Shown: piece by piece, positions 1 to 6,323 of the stretch
Layout of the letters: every line of letters starts with the position of its first letter
Numbering within the stretch: the first letter of the stretch is position 1
Position numbers and translations under genes: made by a program
NCBI GenBank assembly: GCA_030150135.1
Contig: JASLGO010000022.1
Location: 1-10,580 of the forward strand
Length of the DNA stretch: 10,580 nt
Direction: 5' to 3'
DNA from: Aquirhabdus sp.
GTDB lineage: Bacteria; Pseudomonadota; Gammaproteobacteria; Pseudomonadales; Moraxellaceae
The notes under the pieces: model-generated
The model's database searches: none
Told to the model about the DNA's origin: nothing
Seen by the model: the letters and a program-made list of their open reading frames with translations, nothing else

Positions 1-1737
1 GATTCACCCGCACGCGGTGTTTTGCTTGGGCTCATGACGGGTGATTCGGTATTGATTGATCCTGATTTACGTCAGTTGTATCAGCAGGCAGGGATTAGTC
101 ATTTGATGGCGATTTCTGGTCCTCATGTTGTGCTTGCTGCATTGATGGTCGCATGGGTGATACAACAGATTTTGAATCTCAGTCCTCGCATTTATCTGTG
201 CGTACCACGAAAGTTTTTGCTATTACCTGCCGTGATGCTGATGGTGCTGGGTTATGCGCTTTTGGCAGGTTGGGGTGTTCCTGCACAGCGAACAGTGTTG
301 ATGGTGGGAATTTCCACGTTACTCACTTTGTTTGGTCGGCTGCGTTCGACGTATTTGATTCTGCTTATAGCGTTGTCGATTAGTTTGTTAATCGATCCAT
401 TGGCAATTTACCAGAGCGGGTTATGGTTGTCGTTTGTGGCGACAGCAATATTGATCAGTCTCGTGCGGCAGCCTGTGCCTGTCGGTACGCGCTGGCAGAG
501 ATTTATTCAAGAGATTAAGCTATTAATCAAGTTGCAGATTTCGATGTTTATTCTGCTGATTCCGCCGACATTAGCATTTTTTCATCAAATTTCTTTATTC
601 TCTGTTGCAGTAAATTTAATCGCGATTCCATTGATTGGGCTCGTTGTTGTGCCTTTGGCTTTAGTGGCTTTATTGATTTGGTCGATTTGGACAGGATTGG
701 CGGACGCACTTTGGATTCTTGCAGCGTGGATGCTAGAGCAACTTCATGCATTGTTACTCAAACTTCCACTGATTATGTTTTATGAGGTGCTGACGCCAAT
801 GATGGTGGTGGGCTTGGCATTGGCAGTCTTGATTTGGCTTGCGCCGCGTGGAAGTTTGTCACAATGGCTTATTGTGCCGTGTATATTCCCCAGTCTTTTG
901 ATGCTCATGGGTATGAAGCCTTTGTTTGGTTCAGCACATGATGCGCCAGTTCGTGTGCAAGTCTTGGATGTTGGTCAGGGTTTAGCGGTACTGATTCAAA
1001 CACAGCATCATGCCATGCTCTATGACACTGGTGCCAAACGAGCCGAAGCACGTGAAGGCATGGGTGAGCGTGTTGTCCTTCCAGCGTTATCTATGGCGGG
1101 GATTGATCATCTCGATAACATGATAATTAGCCATGCAGATTATGAACATGGCGGCGGGTCGCAAGCGGTTTTGGCACGAATTTCTGTTGATCGGGTGATA
1201 AGTAGTTCTTCTCTTTCAGATGTCAAAACAGAGCTTTGTACGAGCGGTCAGTATTGGCAATGGGATGATGTGGATTTTGATGTACTTGCGCCATGGGGCG
1301 ATATGCAAATCTTCGATGATAAAGATCGTAGTTGCGTTTTGCGGATTCGTGCACCCGCAGTGAATGGACATCGTGCAACGATGTTGCTGATGGGAGATGC
1401 TGGCGTAGAGGTGGAAGCAAAACTGCTAAAAGAAAGTGCTGTGGTTAATAAGCTGTTAACCGCAGACGTCTTGTTGCTAGGCGATCATGGCTCAAATCGC
1501 GCTAGTTCAGATGCGTTTTTGCAAGCAGTTATGCCGAGTCGAGTAGTGGTCTCAACCAGTTTTATGAATAAAAAATATCCCGCAGATGACGTGCTTGAAC
1601 GCTTGCGGTTTAAGCAGATTTCTATGGATTCAACAGTGGATGGTGGAACGTTGACTTATGATTTAGGTGGTAAGCAATGGGTACAAGTTTCTCGTTATCG
1701 AGATGGCTACTGGTGGTTGAGGCGTGAGCATCCATGA
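1..1737 (+). CDS. comEC: ComEC/Rec2 DNA uptake channel protein, 5'-truncated by window edge
   Basis: Inner-membrane channel that passes one DNA strand into the cytoplasm during natural transformation. The frame is open from base 1 and the first codons read DSPARGV before LLGLMTGD, which matches the interior of the family's competence domain, so the true start lies upstream; the TTG at 22 is not a start. 578 residues are visible. Roughly residues 1-300 are a hydrophobic multi-helix region containing the family signature GISHLMAISGPHV (about 31-43). From about residue 315 a metallo-beta-lactamase-like domain follows: VQVLDVGQG, then SHADYEHGGG (1129-1158) and GDHGSN (1480-1497), ending with YWWLRREHP. 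Two metal-site positions differ from the usual SHxDxDHxGG and HHGS: Glu for the second Asp, and Asp for the first His. The gene is convergent with the acyltransferase gene at 1843. Family assignment is secure; whether the metal site works is open. Confidence 0.93.
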   Translation, partial: DSPARGVLLGLMTGDSVLIDPDLRQLYQQAGISHLMAISGPHVVLAALMVAWVIQQILNLSPRIYLCVPRKFLLLPAVMLMVLGYALLAGWGVPAQRTVLMVGISTLLTLFGRLRSTYLILLIALSISLLIDPLAIYQSGLWLSFVATAILISLVRQPVPVGTRWQRFIQEIKLLIKLQISMFILLIPPTLAFFHQISLFSVAVNLIAIPLIGLVVVPLALVALLIWSIWTGLADALWILAAWMLEQLHALLLKLPLIMFYEVLTPMMVVGLALAVLIWLAPRGSLSQWLIVPCIFPSLLMLMGMKPLFGSAHDAPVRVQVLDVGQGLAVLIQTQHHAMLYDTGAKRAEAREGMGERVVLPALSMAGIDHLDNMIISHADYEHGGGSQAVLARISVDRVISSSSLSDVKTELCTSGQYWQWDDVDFDVLAPWGDMQIFDDKDRSCVLRIRAPAVNGHRATMLLMGDAGVEVEAKLLKESAVVNKLLTADVLLLGDHGSNRASSDAFLQAVMPSRVVVSTSFMNKKYPADDVLERLRFKQISMDSTVDGGTLTYDLGGKQWVQVSRYRDGYWWLRREHP

Positions 1738-1782
1738 AATATGAGATGGTTTTTCAGTAAACTTTGCAGCTGTGAAATTCAC

Positions 1783-1828
1783 TGAGCTTGTCGAAGTGAA
1801 CACGTCACGGTCACTTCAACGAAGCTCA
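1783..1828. repeat. REP-like inverted repeat between convergent comEC and acyltransferase genes
   Basis: The left arm GAGCTTGTCGAAGTGA (1784-1799) is nearly the reverse complement of the right arm TCACTTCAACGAAGCTC (1811-1827), with one extra base and one mismatch, across an 11-base spacer. The core GAGCTTGTCGAA resembles a widely dispersed bacterial REP-type sequence (recalled, not searched). It fills the gap between two convergent stops (1737 and 1843). A transcript from either strand could fold it, so it may end or stabilise both mRNAs, but neither side has a clear U-tract. Confidence 0.6.
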
Positions 1829-1842
1829 ATAAGCTATTTCTA

Positions 1843-2784
1843 TTAAGTGTTTGGCTTATCTGCCAAAATTTTTCGCGCTTCCGCATCTGAGACTCGATAA
1901 ATATCTTTAAAGTGCGGTGCGTCTTTAAAACGTTTATAAGCCCACTGATATTGAATGGGATCGCGGCGAATCAGATTTTCTACGGCTATGTTTAACGTGT
2001 TGACTGAAACCTGTAGGTCTTGGCTGCGAATTTCCTCAGGTAACTCTTCAAAGAAAATATCAAAACCATCGCCATCATCACGACGGAGACAGGAAAGCTG
2101 AATGACACCGCAGCCTGTCTTTTGCGCCAAGCGCGAAACTAAAGTTGTCGTCAGGACTTGATGTCCAAAGAATGGTGCGAGAATCCCGCCTGACTCGTAA
2201 GGAACATGATCAGGAAGTACAGCTGCGAATCCGCCTTTTTTCAGTGTGCGAAATAAAGCCCGAACGCCACTTTCATCGGTTGGAACGAGAGTCGCTTGTA
2301 GACGACTGCGTGCGGCAAGGACAAATGCATCTAAAGATGGATTATCCGCAGGTTTGTACATGATGGTGGGTGCAGTGTATTGATTGACCCATGCATTCAT
2401 CATTTCCCATGTGCCGTGATGAGGGATGATCCCGATTAAACCTTTCGGGTTTTTGAGCGCTTCTAAAAAAAGCTCTTTGCCATGCACTTCACGAATCTGA
2501 GCGATACTGTAGTCGGTTGGTGTGCCCCAGCTTTTAATAAATTCCATAAAGCTCATGGCTTGCGAACGAAGTGACGCGATCGTCATTTCGCTGCGTTCCT
2601 GATCAGATTTTTCAGGATAAGCGATGAGTAAGTTGCGACGAACAGTGCCTGTAATACTTGTATTCGGAAAAAATAATACTAAACCCGCAACGACTCGTGC
2701 GAAGCCTTGCAATGCCCCAATCGGCAAACGTGCAAAAAACTGGAGAACGAAGAGTAACGGCGTGCGTGCAGGCTTATTGGTCAT
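1843..2784 (-). CDS. LpxL/LpxM (HtrB/MsbB) family lysophospholipid acyltransferase
   Basis: Predicted inner-membrane acyltransferase of the late lipid A (secondary acylation) family, 313 residues, close to the usual length of about 300. The HX4E catalytic motif is visible as HHGTWE (His122, Glu127). It is followed by the family block LPDHVPYESGGILAPFFG (190-207) with downstream TTTLVSRLA, and by the C-terminal QYQWAYKRFK (278-287), as expected for this family. The N-terminus is hydrophobic (LLFVLQFFARLPIG and ALQGFARVVAGLVLFF), fitting membrane attachment. The ATG at 2784 is the first in-frame start, since no ATG is seen in frame in the 36 bases before it; the ribosome binding site is weak. 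The gene is divergent from sppA and convergent with comEC. LpxL and LpxM, or a related ornithine-lipid or other acyltransferase, cannot be told apart here, so no symbol is given. Confidence 0.88.
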   Translation of the reverse strand: MTNKPARTPLLFVLQFFARLPIGALQGFARVVAGLVLFFPNTSITGTVRRNLLIAYPEKSDQERSEMTIASLRSQAMSFMEFIKSWGTPTDYSIAQIREVHGKELFLEALKNPKGLIGIIPHHGTWEMMNAWVNQYTAPTIMYKPADNPSLDAFVLAARSRLQATLVPTDESGVRALFRTLKKGGFAAVLPDHVPYESGGILAPFFGHQVLTTTLVSRLAQKTGCGVIQLSCLRRDDGDGFDIFFEELPEEIRSQDLQVSVNTLNIAVENLIRRDPIQYQWAYKRFKDAPHFKDIYRVSDAEARKILADKPNT

Positions 2785-2859
2785 AACGTTTTGTTCATCG
2801 AGTGAGTGTGATTGATGTGAGGACGATCAACAATCACAGAGCTAGGCAAATATTTGCTA

Positions 2860-2868
2860 AGTATAACA
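2860..2868 (-). promoter_or_regulatory. Candidate extended -10 promoter for the acyltransferase gene
   Basis: Read on the minus strand this is TGTTATACT, an extended -10 element (TGn plus TATACT, five of six consensus bases) about 75 bases before the ATG at 2784. No convincing -35 is seen 16-18 bases further upstream, which is tolerated by extended -10 promoters. A perfect 12-base palindrome GCAAATATTTGC (2846-2857) lies just downstream, where transcription would begin, and could be an operator. Prediction by eye only. Confidence 0.35.
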
Positions 2869-3011
2869 AACAACGATTCTTTTGATTCTATCGTGTCATT
2901 TAATCGATGTAATGCGTTTTTACGTGAGTCTTAACGGGTTAGGCATAGACATTTACTTGCATTTATAGCATGGTAACCGCTAATGTCTATCATACATACA
3001 GCACTTCATCT

Positions 3012-3017
3012 AAAAGG
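3012..3017 (+). promoter_or_regulatory. Ribosome binding site that fixes the sppA start
   Basis: AAAAGG lies 7 bases before the ATG at 3025. The in-frame ATG at 2983 would add 14 residues but has no purine-rich site in front of it, so 3025 is preferred. Confidence 0.6.
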
Positions 3018-3024
3018 TTGTTTC

Positions 3025-4050
3025 ATGTCTAGTTGGCCTCCAAATCCTGATTCCTCGCAACAAAATACATCGTCACCACAGCATCCAACAAATAAAGAGT
3101 GGTCGATCTTTGAAAAGACTCTCCTTGCTTCGATTGAAGAACAGCGTCGTGCGCGCCGTTGGGGTATTTTTTTTAAAGGGCTGTCATTTTTCTTTTTATT
3201 CCTGTTTTTTTTGGTTATGGCAAAAAGTTGTACAAGCGGCGATGCTAATCTTGCTGCGGCAACTGCACCACACCTTGCTGTTGTGGATATCACAGGGGAG
3301 ATCGGTGAAGGAAAATCAGCCAATAGTGATGATGTAATCACTGCACTGAATTCAGCATTTGAGGCTTCTCAAAGCAAAGCTGTGGTTTTAAATATTAACT
3401 CTCCAGGCGGTTCGCCTGTGGAATCTGACCAAATCTGGCAAGAAGTACGTCGTTTACGCGCGGCTCATACGGATAAAAAAGTCTATGCCGTGATTGGTGA
3501 TATGGGCGCATCAGGCGCGTACTACATTGCTTCATCGGCTGATGAGATTTATGTCAATCCATCGAGTTTGGTGGGTTCAATTGGCGTGATCATGCCGAAT
3601 TATGGTGTGGCTGATCTTGCCAAGAAACTCGGTGTCGAAGACCGCACGATGACTTCTGGCGCGCACAAAGCCATTCTCAGTATGACCAAACCGCTTGATC
3701 CATTTGAAAAAGCACATGTGCAATCCGTCTTGGATAATGTGCATGAGCATTTTATTAATGCAGTAAAAATGGGTCGTGGTAGCCGTCTGAAAATCGATGA
3801 CAATACCTTCTCTGGTTTGTTCTGGAGTGGCGAACAAGCGATTAACTTAGGTTTAGCAGATAAAGCAGGCGATGTTGGTAGCTTGAAGCGTGAACTCAAG
3901 TTAAAAGAATCGGTTGATTACAGTGTAGAACATAGCTCACTGGAAAAAATCATGGGTCGTTTAGGTACAACGATGGGTCAAGGTTTGGGCTCATCATTGA
4001 AATTGTCGTTTGCCGATTTGTCATCTAAATCGCAAGCGGAAATGAAATAA
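3025..4050 (+). CDS. sppA: Short-form signal peptide peptidase SppA (S49 family serine protease)
   Basis: Membrane-anchored protease that degrades leftover signal peptides, 341 residues from the chosen start. An N-terminal cytoplasmic segment rich in Ser, Pro and Gln (1-45) leads to one membrane helix (about 47-66, GIFFKGLSFFFLFLFFLVMA). The S49 domain runs from about residue 84 (LAVVDITGEIG). The nucleophile is Ser163 in GDMGASGAYYIAS and the general base is Lys215 in TSGAHKA, the Ser-Lys pair known in SppA; INSPGGSP (125-131) and SLVGSIGV (181-188) are family blocks. The length fits the single-domain form, not the double-length E. coli protein. It is divergent from the acyltransferase gene and is followed by a hairpin and the hydrolase gene on the same strand. 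The identity is clear; the natural substrates are inferred from the family. Confidence 0.9.
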   Translation: MSSWPPNPDSSQQNTSSPQHPTNKEWSIFEKTLLASIEEQRRARRWGIFFKGLSFFFLFLFFLVMAKSCTSGDANLAAATAPHLAVVDITGEIGEGKSANSDDVITALNSAFEASQSKAVVLNINSPGGSPVESDQIWQEVRRLRAAHTDKKVYAVIGDMGASGAYYIASSADEIYVNPSSLVGSIGVIMPNYGVADLAKKLGVEDRTMTSGAHKAILSMTKPLDPFEKAHVQSVLDNVHEHFINAVKMGRGSRLKIDDNTFSGLFWSGEQAINLGLADKAGDVGSLKRELKLKESVDYSVEHSSLEKIMGRLGTTMGQGLGSSLKLSFADLSSKSQAEMK

Positions 4051-4069
4051 GCCTACATCCCTTAAAGCG

Positions 4070-4091
4070 CCTCCTCCTTAAGTGGAGGAGG
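4070..4091. repeat. Perfect 8-bp GC-rich hairpin after sppA
   Basis: CCTCCTCC (4070-4077), loop TTAAGT, GGAGGAGG (4084-4091): a perfect stem 20 bases after the sppA stop and 35 bases before the hydrolase ATG. No U-tract follows (ACTGCTCAT), so it is not a standard intrinsic terminator on either strand. It could be a dispersed repeat, an mRNA 3'-end stabiliser for sppA, or part of a weak terminator. The right arm contains AGGAGG but is too far from the ATG to serve as its ribosome site. Confidence 0.5.
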
Positions 4092-4126
4092 ACTGCTCAT
4101 GATCATCTCATATTGAAGATTCTGTT

Positions 4127-4948
4127 ATGAAACCTCTGATTCATTTTGCTCATGCCAATGGCATTCCGTCTGCTGTCTATGAAAAGTTATTTGCAGCGTT
4201 GTCTGATGACTTTGATATTGTCACGTTACCGTTAATCGGGACTGATCCACGATTTCCTGTGAATAATCATTGGACTAATCTTCGTGATCAGGTGATTGAT
4301 AGTATTCAGCGTCAAGCTGTCGATGCTCAAGGTAATCCGCGCCCTGTAATCGCACTTGGACATTCTTTGGGCGGGCTATGTAGTTATTTAGCCGCTTATA
4401 AAAGACCCGATCTGATGCGTGGTTTGGTCATGATGGATCCGCCAATGATTAATGGTATGTATTCTTTCATGATGCATTTGGCGAAGACCTTTACTCCGAA
4501 AGAGTATGACAAGCGAACGCCTGCAGCATTATCGAGTAAGCGTCGTGATCATTGGGATAGTCGCGAGCAAGCGGCTGAAAAGTTACGTGGGCGCGGTTTG
4601 TTTTCAACTTTCGATCAAGATTGCTTTGATGCGTATATCAAATATGGGTTGAAGGATGCGCCTAATGGTGGTGTGACGCTGACGATTCCGAAGGCGGTTG
4701 AAGTGGAGATTTTTCGCACCAATCCGTCGATGTTTTGGTTGACGCCGCGTCGTGCGCCGAAGATTCCTGTGCATTTGATTGCTGGGCGTGAGAGTCAGTT
4801 TTATGGTCGTGGTTTTCCACAACGATTGCAGAAGCAGTTGGGGATTCCATATTCAGTGGTTGAAGGTGGCCATATGTTTCCGCTGGAGCATCCGCTAGAG
4901 ACTGTGGTTAGGATTAAAGAGGTGATTAAGGGGTTTGGGATTAAATAG
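4127..4948 (+). CDS. Alpha/beta hydrolase, substrate unknown
   Basis: 273-residue cytoplasmic-type alpha/beta-hydrolase with no signal peptide or membrane helix. The N-terminal strand LIHFAHANGIPSAVYEKLF carries the HANG motif of the oxyanion-hole region. The nucleophile elbow is GHSLGG (78-83, Ser80), followed by LVMMDPP (100-106), and the catalytic His249 sits in VEGGHMFPLEHP. The acid is not obvious; Asp104, or Glu222 in AGRESQF, are candidates. Residues about 108-200 form a helical cap rich in charge. The ATG at 4127 has a GAAGA site 7 bases upstream. It lies on the same strand as sppA, 76 bases downstream with a hairpin between, so co-transcription is possible. Its stop is only 5 bases from the stop of the transposase gene on the other strand. 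The reaction (esterase, lipase or other) cannot be read from the sequence. Confidence 0.88.
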   Translation: MKPLIHFAHANGIPSAVYEKLFAALSDDFDIVTLPLIGTDPRFPVNNHWTNLRDQVIDSIQRQAVDAQGNPRPVIALGHSLGGLCSYLAAYKRPDLMRGLVMMDPPMINGMYSFMMHLAKTFTPKEYDKRTPAALSSKRRDHWDSREQAAEKLRGRGLFSTFDQDCFDAYIKYGLKDAPNGGVTLTIPKAVEVEIFRTNPSMFWLTPRRAPKIPVHLIAGRESQFYGRGFPQRLQKQLGIPYSVVEGGHMFPLEHPLETVVRIKEVIKGFGIK

Positions 4949-4953
4949 TTATT

Positions 4954-5511
4954 TTATCCTATGGGTCTTAATTGATCTATTTCCCATTTTTGTGGGTTGG
5001 TGATGATGTATTGAGCAATTTCGCTGCGTGATTGTTCGTTACGAATCACATGTTCCCAATAGTTGCGTTGCCATAATTTACAGTCAAAACCTTGCCAATG
5101 AAGCGTTTTGACGCCAAGAATATATTTAATGGTGGTGATGGACTTGAATGCGCCAACTATTTCGCCGATGGTCTTATTGGTGGGTTCAGATGTAGGGGCG
5201 TACCCTTGTGGTCGCCCTTTTTGTTGGATCACTATAAGATAATCTCTTATTTCAATAATTGCATGAAAATGATTTGGCATGACGACATATTCATGTAGTT
5301 CAATATGAGGGAAACGTTTCTTTAGTGCTAACCATTCTCTTTCAATCATTTGTCCTGCGGCATTGAGTATCATTTGATCATCAAGAATCTTGCCAAATAA
5401 AGACTCTTTGTTCTGAATGCAAAGAGTGATGAAATAAAAGCCTGCTTTTGAGTAATCGTAATGTTTTAATCGAATTGATTGACGACGATGAGTTTCTGGG
5501 TTGAATGGCAT
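4954..5511 (-). CDS. REP-associated tyrosine transposase (RAYT, Y1/HUH family)
   Basis: 185-residue single-copy transposase-like enzyme related to IS200/IS605 TnpA. Such proteins bind and nick REP hairpins carrying a 5' GTAG and usually occur alone as domesticated genes. Visible blocks are RRQSIRLKHYDYSKAGFYFITLC (9-31), the HUH metal site MPNHFHAIIEI (His81, His83), the helix EIVGAFKSITTIKYI (117-131), and LWQRNYWEHVIRNE (146-159) with YIITNPQKW near the end. Tyr151 or another conserved Tyr of the C-terminal half may be the nucleophile; I cannot decide which. The start at 5511 (MPFNPETHRR) is chosen over the in-frame ATG at 5556, because the longer form would begin inside a REP hairpin (5545-5570). 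One REP copy lies inside the gene and encodes residues 99-107. No partner transposition genes are seen. It is tightly convergent with the hydrolase gene. Confidence 0.88.
   Translation of the reverse strand: MPFNPETHRRQSIRLKHYDYSKAGFYFITLCIQNKESLFGKILDDQMILNAAGQMIEREWLALKKRFPHIELHEYVVMPNHFHAIIEIRDYLIVIQQKGRPQGYAPTSEPTNKTIGEIVGAFKSITTIKYILGVKTLHWQGFDCKLWQRNYWEHVIRNEQSRSEIAQYIITNPQKWEIDQLRPIG
5191..5217 (+). repeat. REP copy embedded in frame inside the RAYT gene
   Basis: It begins T-GTAG (5191-5195), then stem GGGCG (5196-5200), a bulged T, ACC (5202-5204), loop CTTGT (5205-5209), GGT (5210-5212) and CGCCC (5213-5217). That is an 8-bp stem after the GTAG tetranucleotide typical of RAYT-linked REPs. 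On the minus strand these 27 bases are exactly nine codons, GRPQGYAPT, residues 99-107 of the transposase. The copy matches the two other REPs at 5545-5570 and 5653-5675. Confidence 0.75.
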
Positions 5512-5544
5512 TTTTATTCTTATCAATTGATTGTTTGAAAAGCA

Positions 5545-5570
5545 GGGCACCCACAAGGGGAGGCCCTACA
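5545..5570 (-). repeat. REP copy, minus orientation, 33 bases upstream of the RAYT start
   Basis: Read on the minus strand: T-GTAG (5570-5566), then GGC, an internal CT, CCC, loop CTTGT, GGG, T and GCCC. The stem halves differ from the internal copy (CCC/GGG instead of ACC/GGT, GGGC/GCCC instead of GGGCG/CGCCC), but pairing is kept on both sides, which supports a selected hairpin. The loop CTTGT is identical. It lies in the transposase mRNA leader if transcription starts upstream of it. Confidence 0.75.
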
Positions 5571-5652
5571 TATTATGGATTTTAAATAATCTTTATGAAT
5601 CTAGCTGTTTGAGCATATTTTATCAGTGAAGGGGCACCTTTCTGTTGATGTT

Positions 5653-5675
5653 TGTAGGGGCGCTTATGGTCGCCC
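5653..5675 (+). repeat. REP copy, plus orientation, shortened
   Basis: T-GTAG (5653-5657), GGGCG (5658-5662), a shortened centre CTTATGGT, then CGCCC (5671-5675). It matches the internal REP except that about four central bases are missing, so only the outer 5-bp stem remains. With the copy at 5545-5570 it forms an inverted pair whose GTAG ends face each other across 82 bases; it ends 13 bases after the 3' end of the neighbouring minus-strand gene. Confidence 0.7.
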
Positions 5676-5688
5676 GATTTCTGAATTA

Positions 5689-6165
5689 TTAATCTAGGAT
5701 TGAAATATTGACGTTGTCACCATCTTTTAATCCTTGAAGGTGTTTTAGCATTTCACCTGTGAGTGCGAAGTGTTCACTGGCGGGTACGGGATTGAGATTT
5801 TCAACGTCATAATTTCCTTCTGCAAAAATGGGTAAGGTAATATAGGTATAGCATTGATTCTCAGTCGGAGTTTTTCCTGCATCGTGCAGTTGTTCAACTA
5901 AATTGGGCATGAACCAATTGTTGGCTTCTTCGGAGGTGAGTAATTCATTGAAATGCTCTACCGATTTGGCTACAACGGTCACTTCGCCTGTACCAGTATT
6001 TAGCCAATAGACTTCTTCCGTAGCTTCTTGAAAGAACATATCGCCCAGAATTGAAAATAATATCGGTGTAAATCCGTTCGGTAACCGCCATTGCCATGAT
6101 GTCGCCAATGTGTGGATGGTTTGGGTATTCGGGCTGAAATGTAAGTCTGACCAGCTTATCGTCAT
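5689..6165 (-). CDS. T6SS immunity protein Tdi1-like (DUF1851 family) protein, orphan
   Basis: 158-residue soluble protein, no signal peptide or membrane helix. It resembles the T6SS_Tdi1_C/DUF1851 family by recall: SWQWRLPNGFTPILFSILGDMFF near residues 23-45, then VYWLNTGTGEV (about 52-62), NWFMPNLVEQL, and NQCYTYITLPIFAEGNYDVENLNPVPASEHFALTGEML toward the C-terminus. These blocks fit the family pattern of a Gly-Asp, a YWL-type strand with TGTGE, and a QCY-P-GG-Y-EN segment, here with AEG replacing the common GG. Family members include immunity proteins against type VI DNase effectors, but many are of unknown role. No effector, Rhs or secretion gene adjoins it. A purine-rich AAGAGATAAG precedes the ATG at 6165. 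It is divergent from rpmI. The role as immunity protein is inference. Confidence 0.75.
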   Translation of the reverse strand: MTISWSDLHFSPNTQTIHTLATSWQWRLPNGFTPILFSILGDMFFQEATEEVYWLNTGTGEVTVVAKSVEHFNELLTSEEANNWFMPNLVEQLHDAGKTPTENQCYTYITLPIFAEGNYDVENLNPVPASEHFALTGEMLKHLQGLKDGDNVNISILD

Positions 6166-6237
6166 GGCTTATCTCTTGTCTTAAAGTTTATGGCCGCTTT
6201 TTAGCATCACTAGCCCGGTTAAAGCAACCCCATCCAC

Positions 6238-6266
6238 TTCCAATTCCCCTCCAAATCCTATATAAT
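6238..6266 (+). promoter_or_regulatory. Candidate sigma-70 promoter of rpmI-rplT
   Basis: A perfect TATAAT (6261-6266) has TTCCAA (6238-6243, three of six matches to TTGACA) 17 bases upstream. A C-rich stretch CTCGCCTCCC follows the -10, as seen at growth-rate regulated promoters. Transcription would start near 6273, giving a leader of about 70 bases before the rpmI ATG. The spacing and location make it a good candidate. Confidence 0.6.
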
Positions 6267-6278
6267 CTCGCCTCCCTT

Positions 6279-6323
6279 ACCCGCAGGTCGTGACGCAGTT
6301 GGGCGTCTTGCTACTAAACGGGT
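6279..6323 (+). promoter_or_regulatory. Structured 5' leader of rpmI, possible L20-type autoregulatory element
   Basis: The outer stem ACCCG (6279-6283) pairs with CGGGT (6319-6323) and encloses an inner hairpin GACGC (6292-6296), loop AGTTGG, GCGTC (6303-6307). The structure ends 7 bases before the AAGAGG ribosome site of rpmI (6331-6336). In E. coli and Bacillus the L35-L20 operon is repressed by L20 binding its own mRNA leader; a similar role here is inference from the location and foldability only. Confidence 0.35.

Noticed and set aside
22..24. TTG as the start of the comEC gene
   Set aside because: The frame is open to base 1 and the preceding residues fit the middle of the ComEC competence domain, so the gene begins upstream of the window.
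2983..3024. Longer sppA start at 2983
   Set aside because: No ribosome site precedes it, and the extra 14 residues are not needed; AAAAGG is well placed for 3025.
3577..3899. Antisense reading frames inside sppA
   Set aside because: They lie wholly opposite the conserved S49 domain and show no family features or ribosome sites.
5512..5556. Longer transposase start at 5556
   Set aside because: Its first codons lie inside a REP hairpin, and family-like sequence begins only at the Met at 5511.
5571..5652. Search for a further gene or promoter between the two REPs
   Set aside because: The 82 bases are AT-rich with no reading frame of note; TAAAAT-like boxes exist on the minus strand but no matching -35, so no promoter is called.
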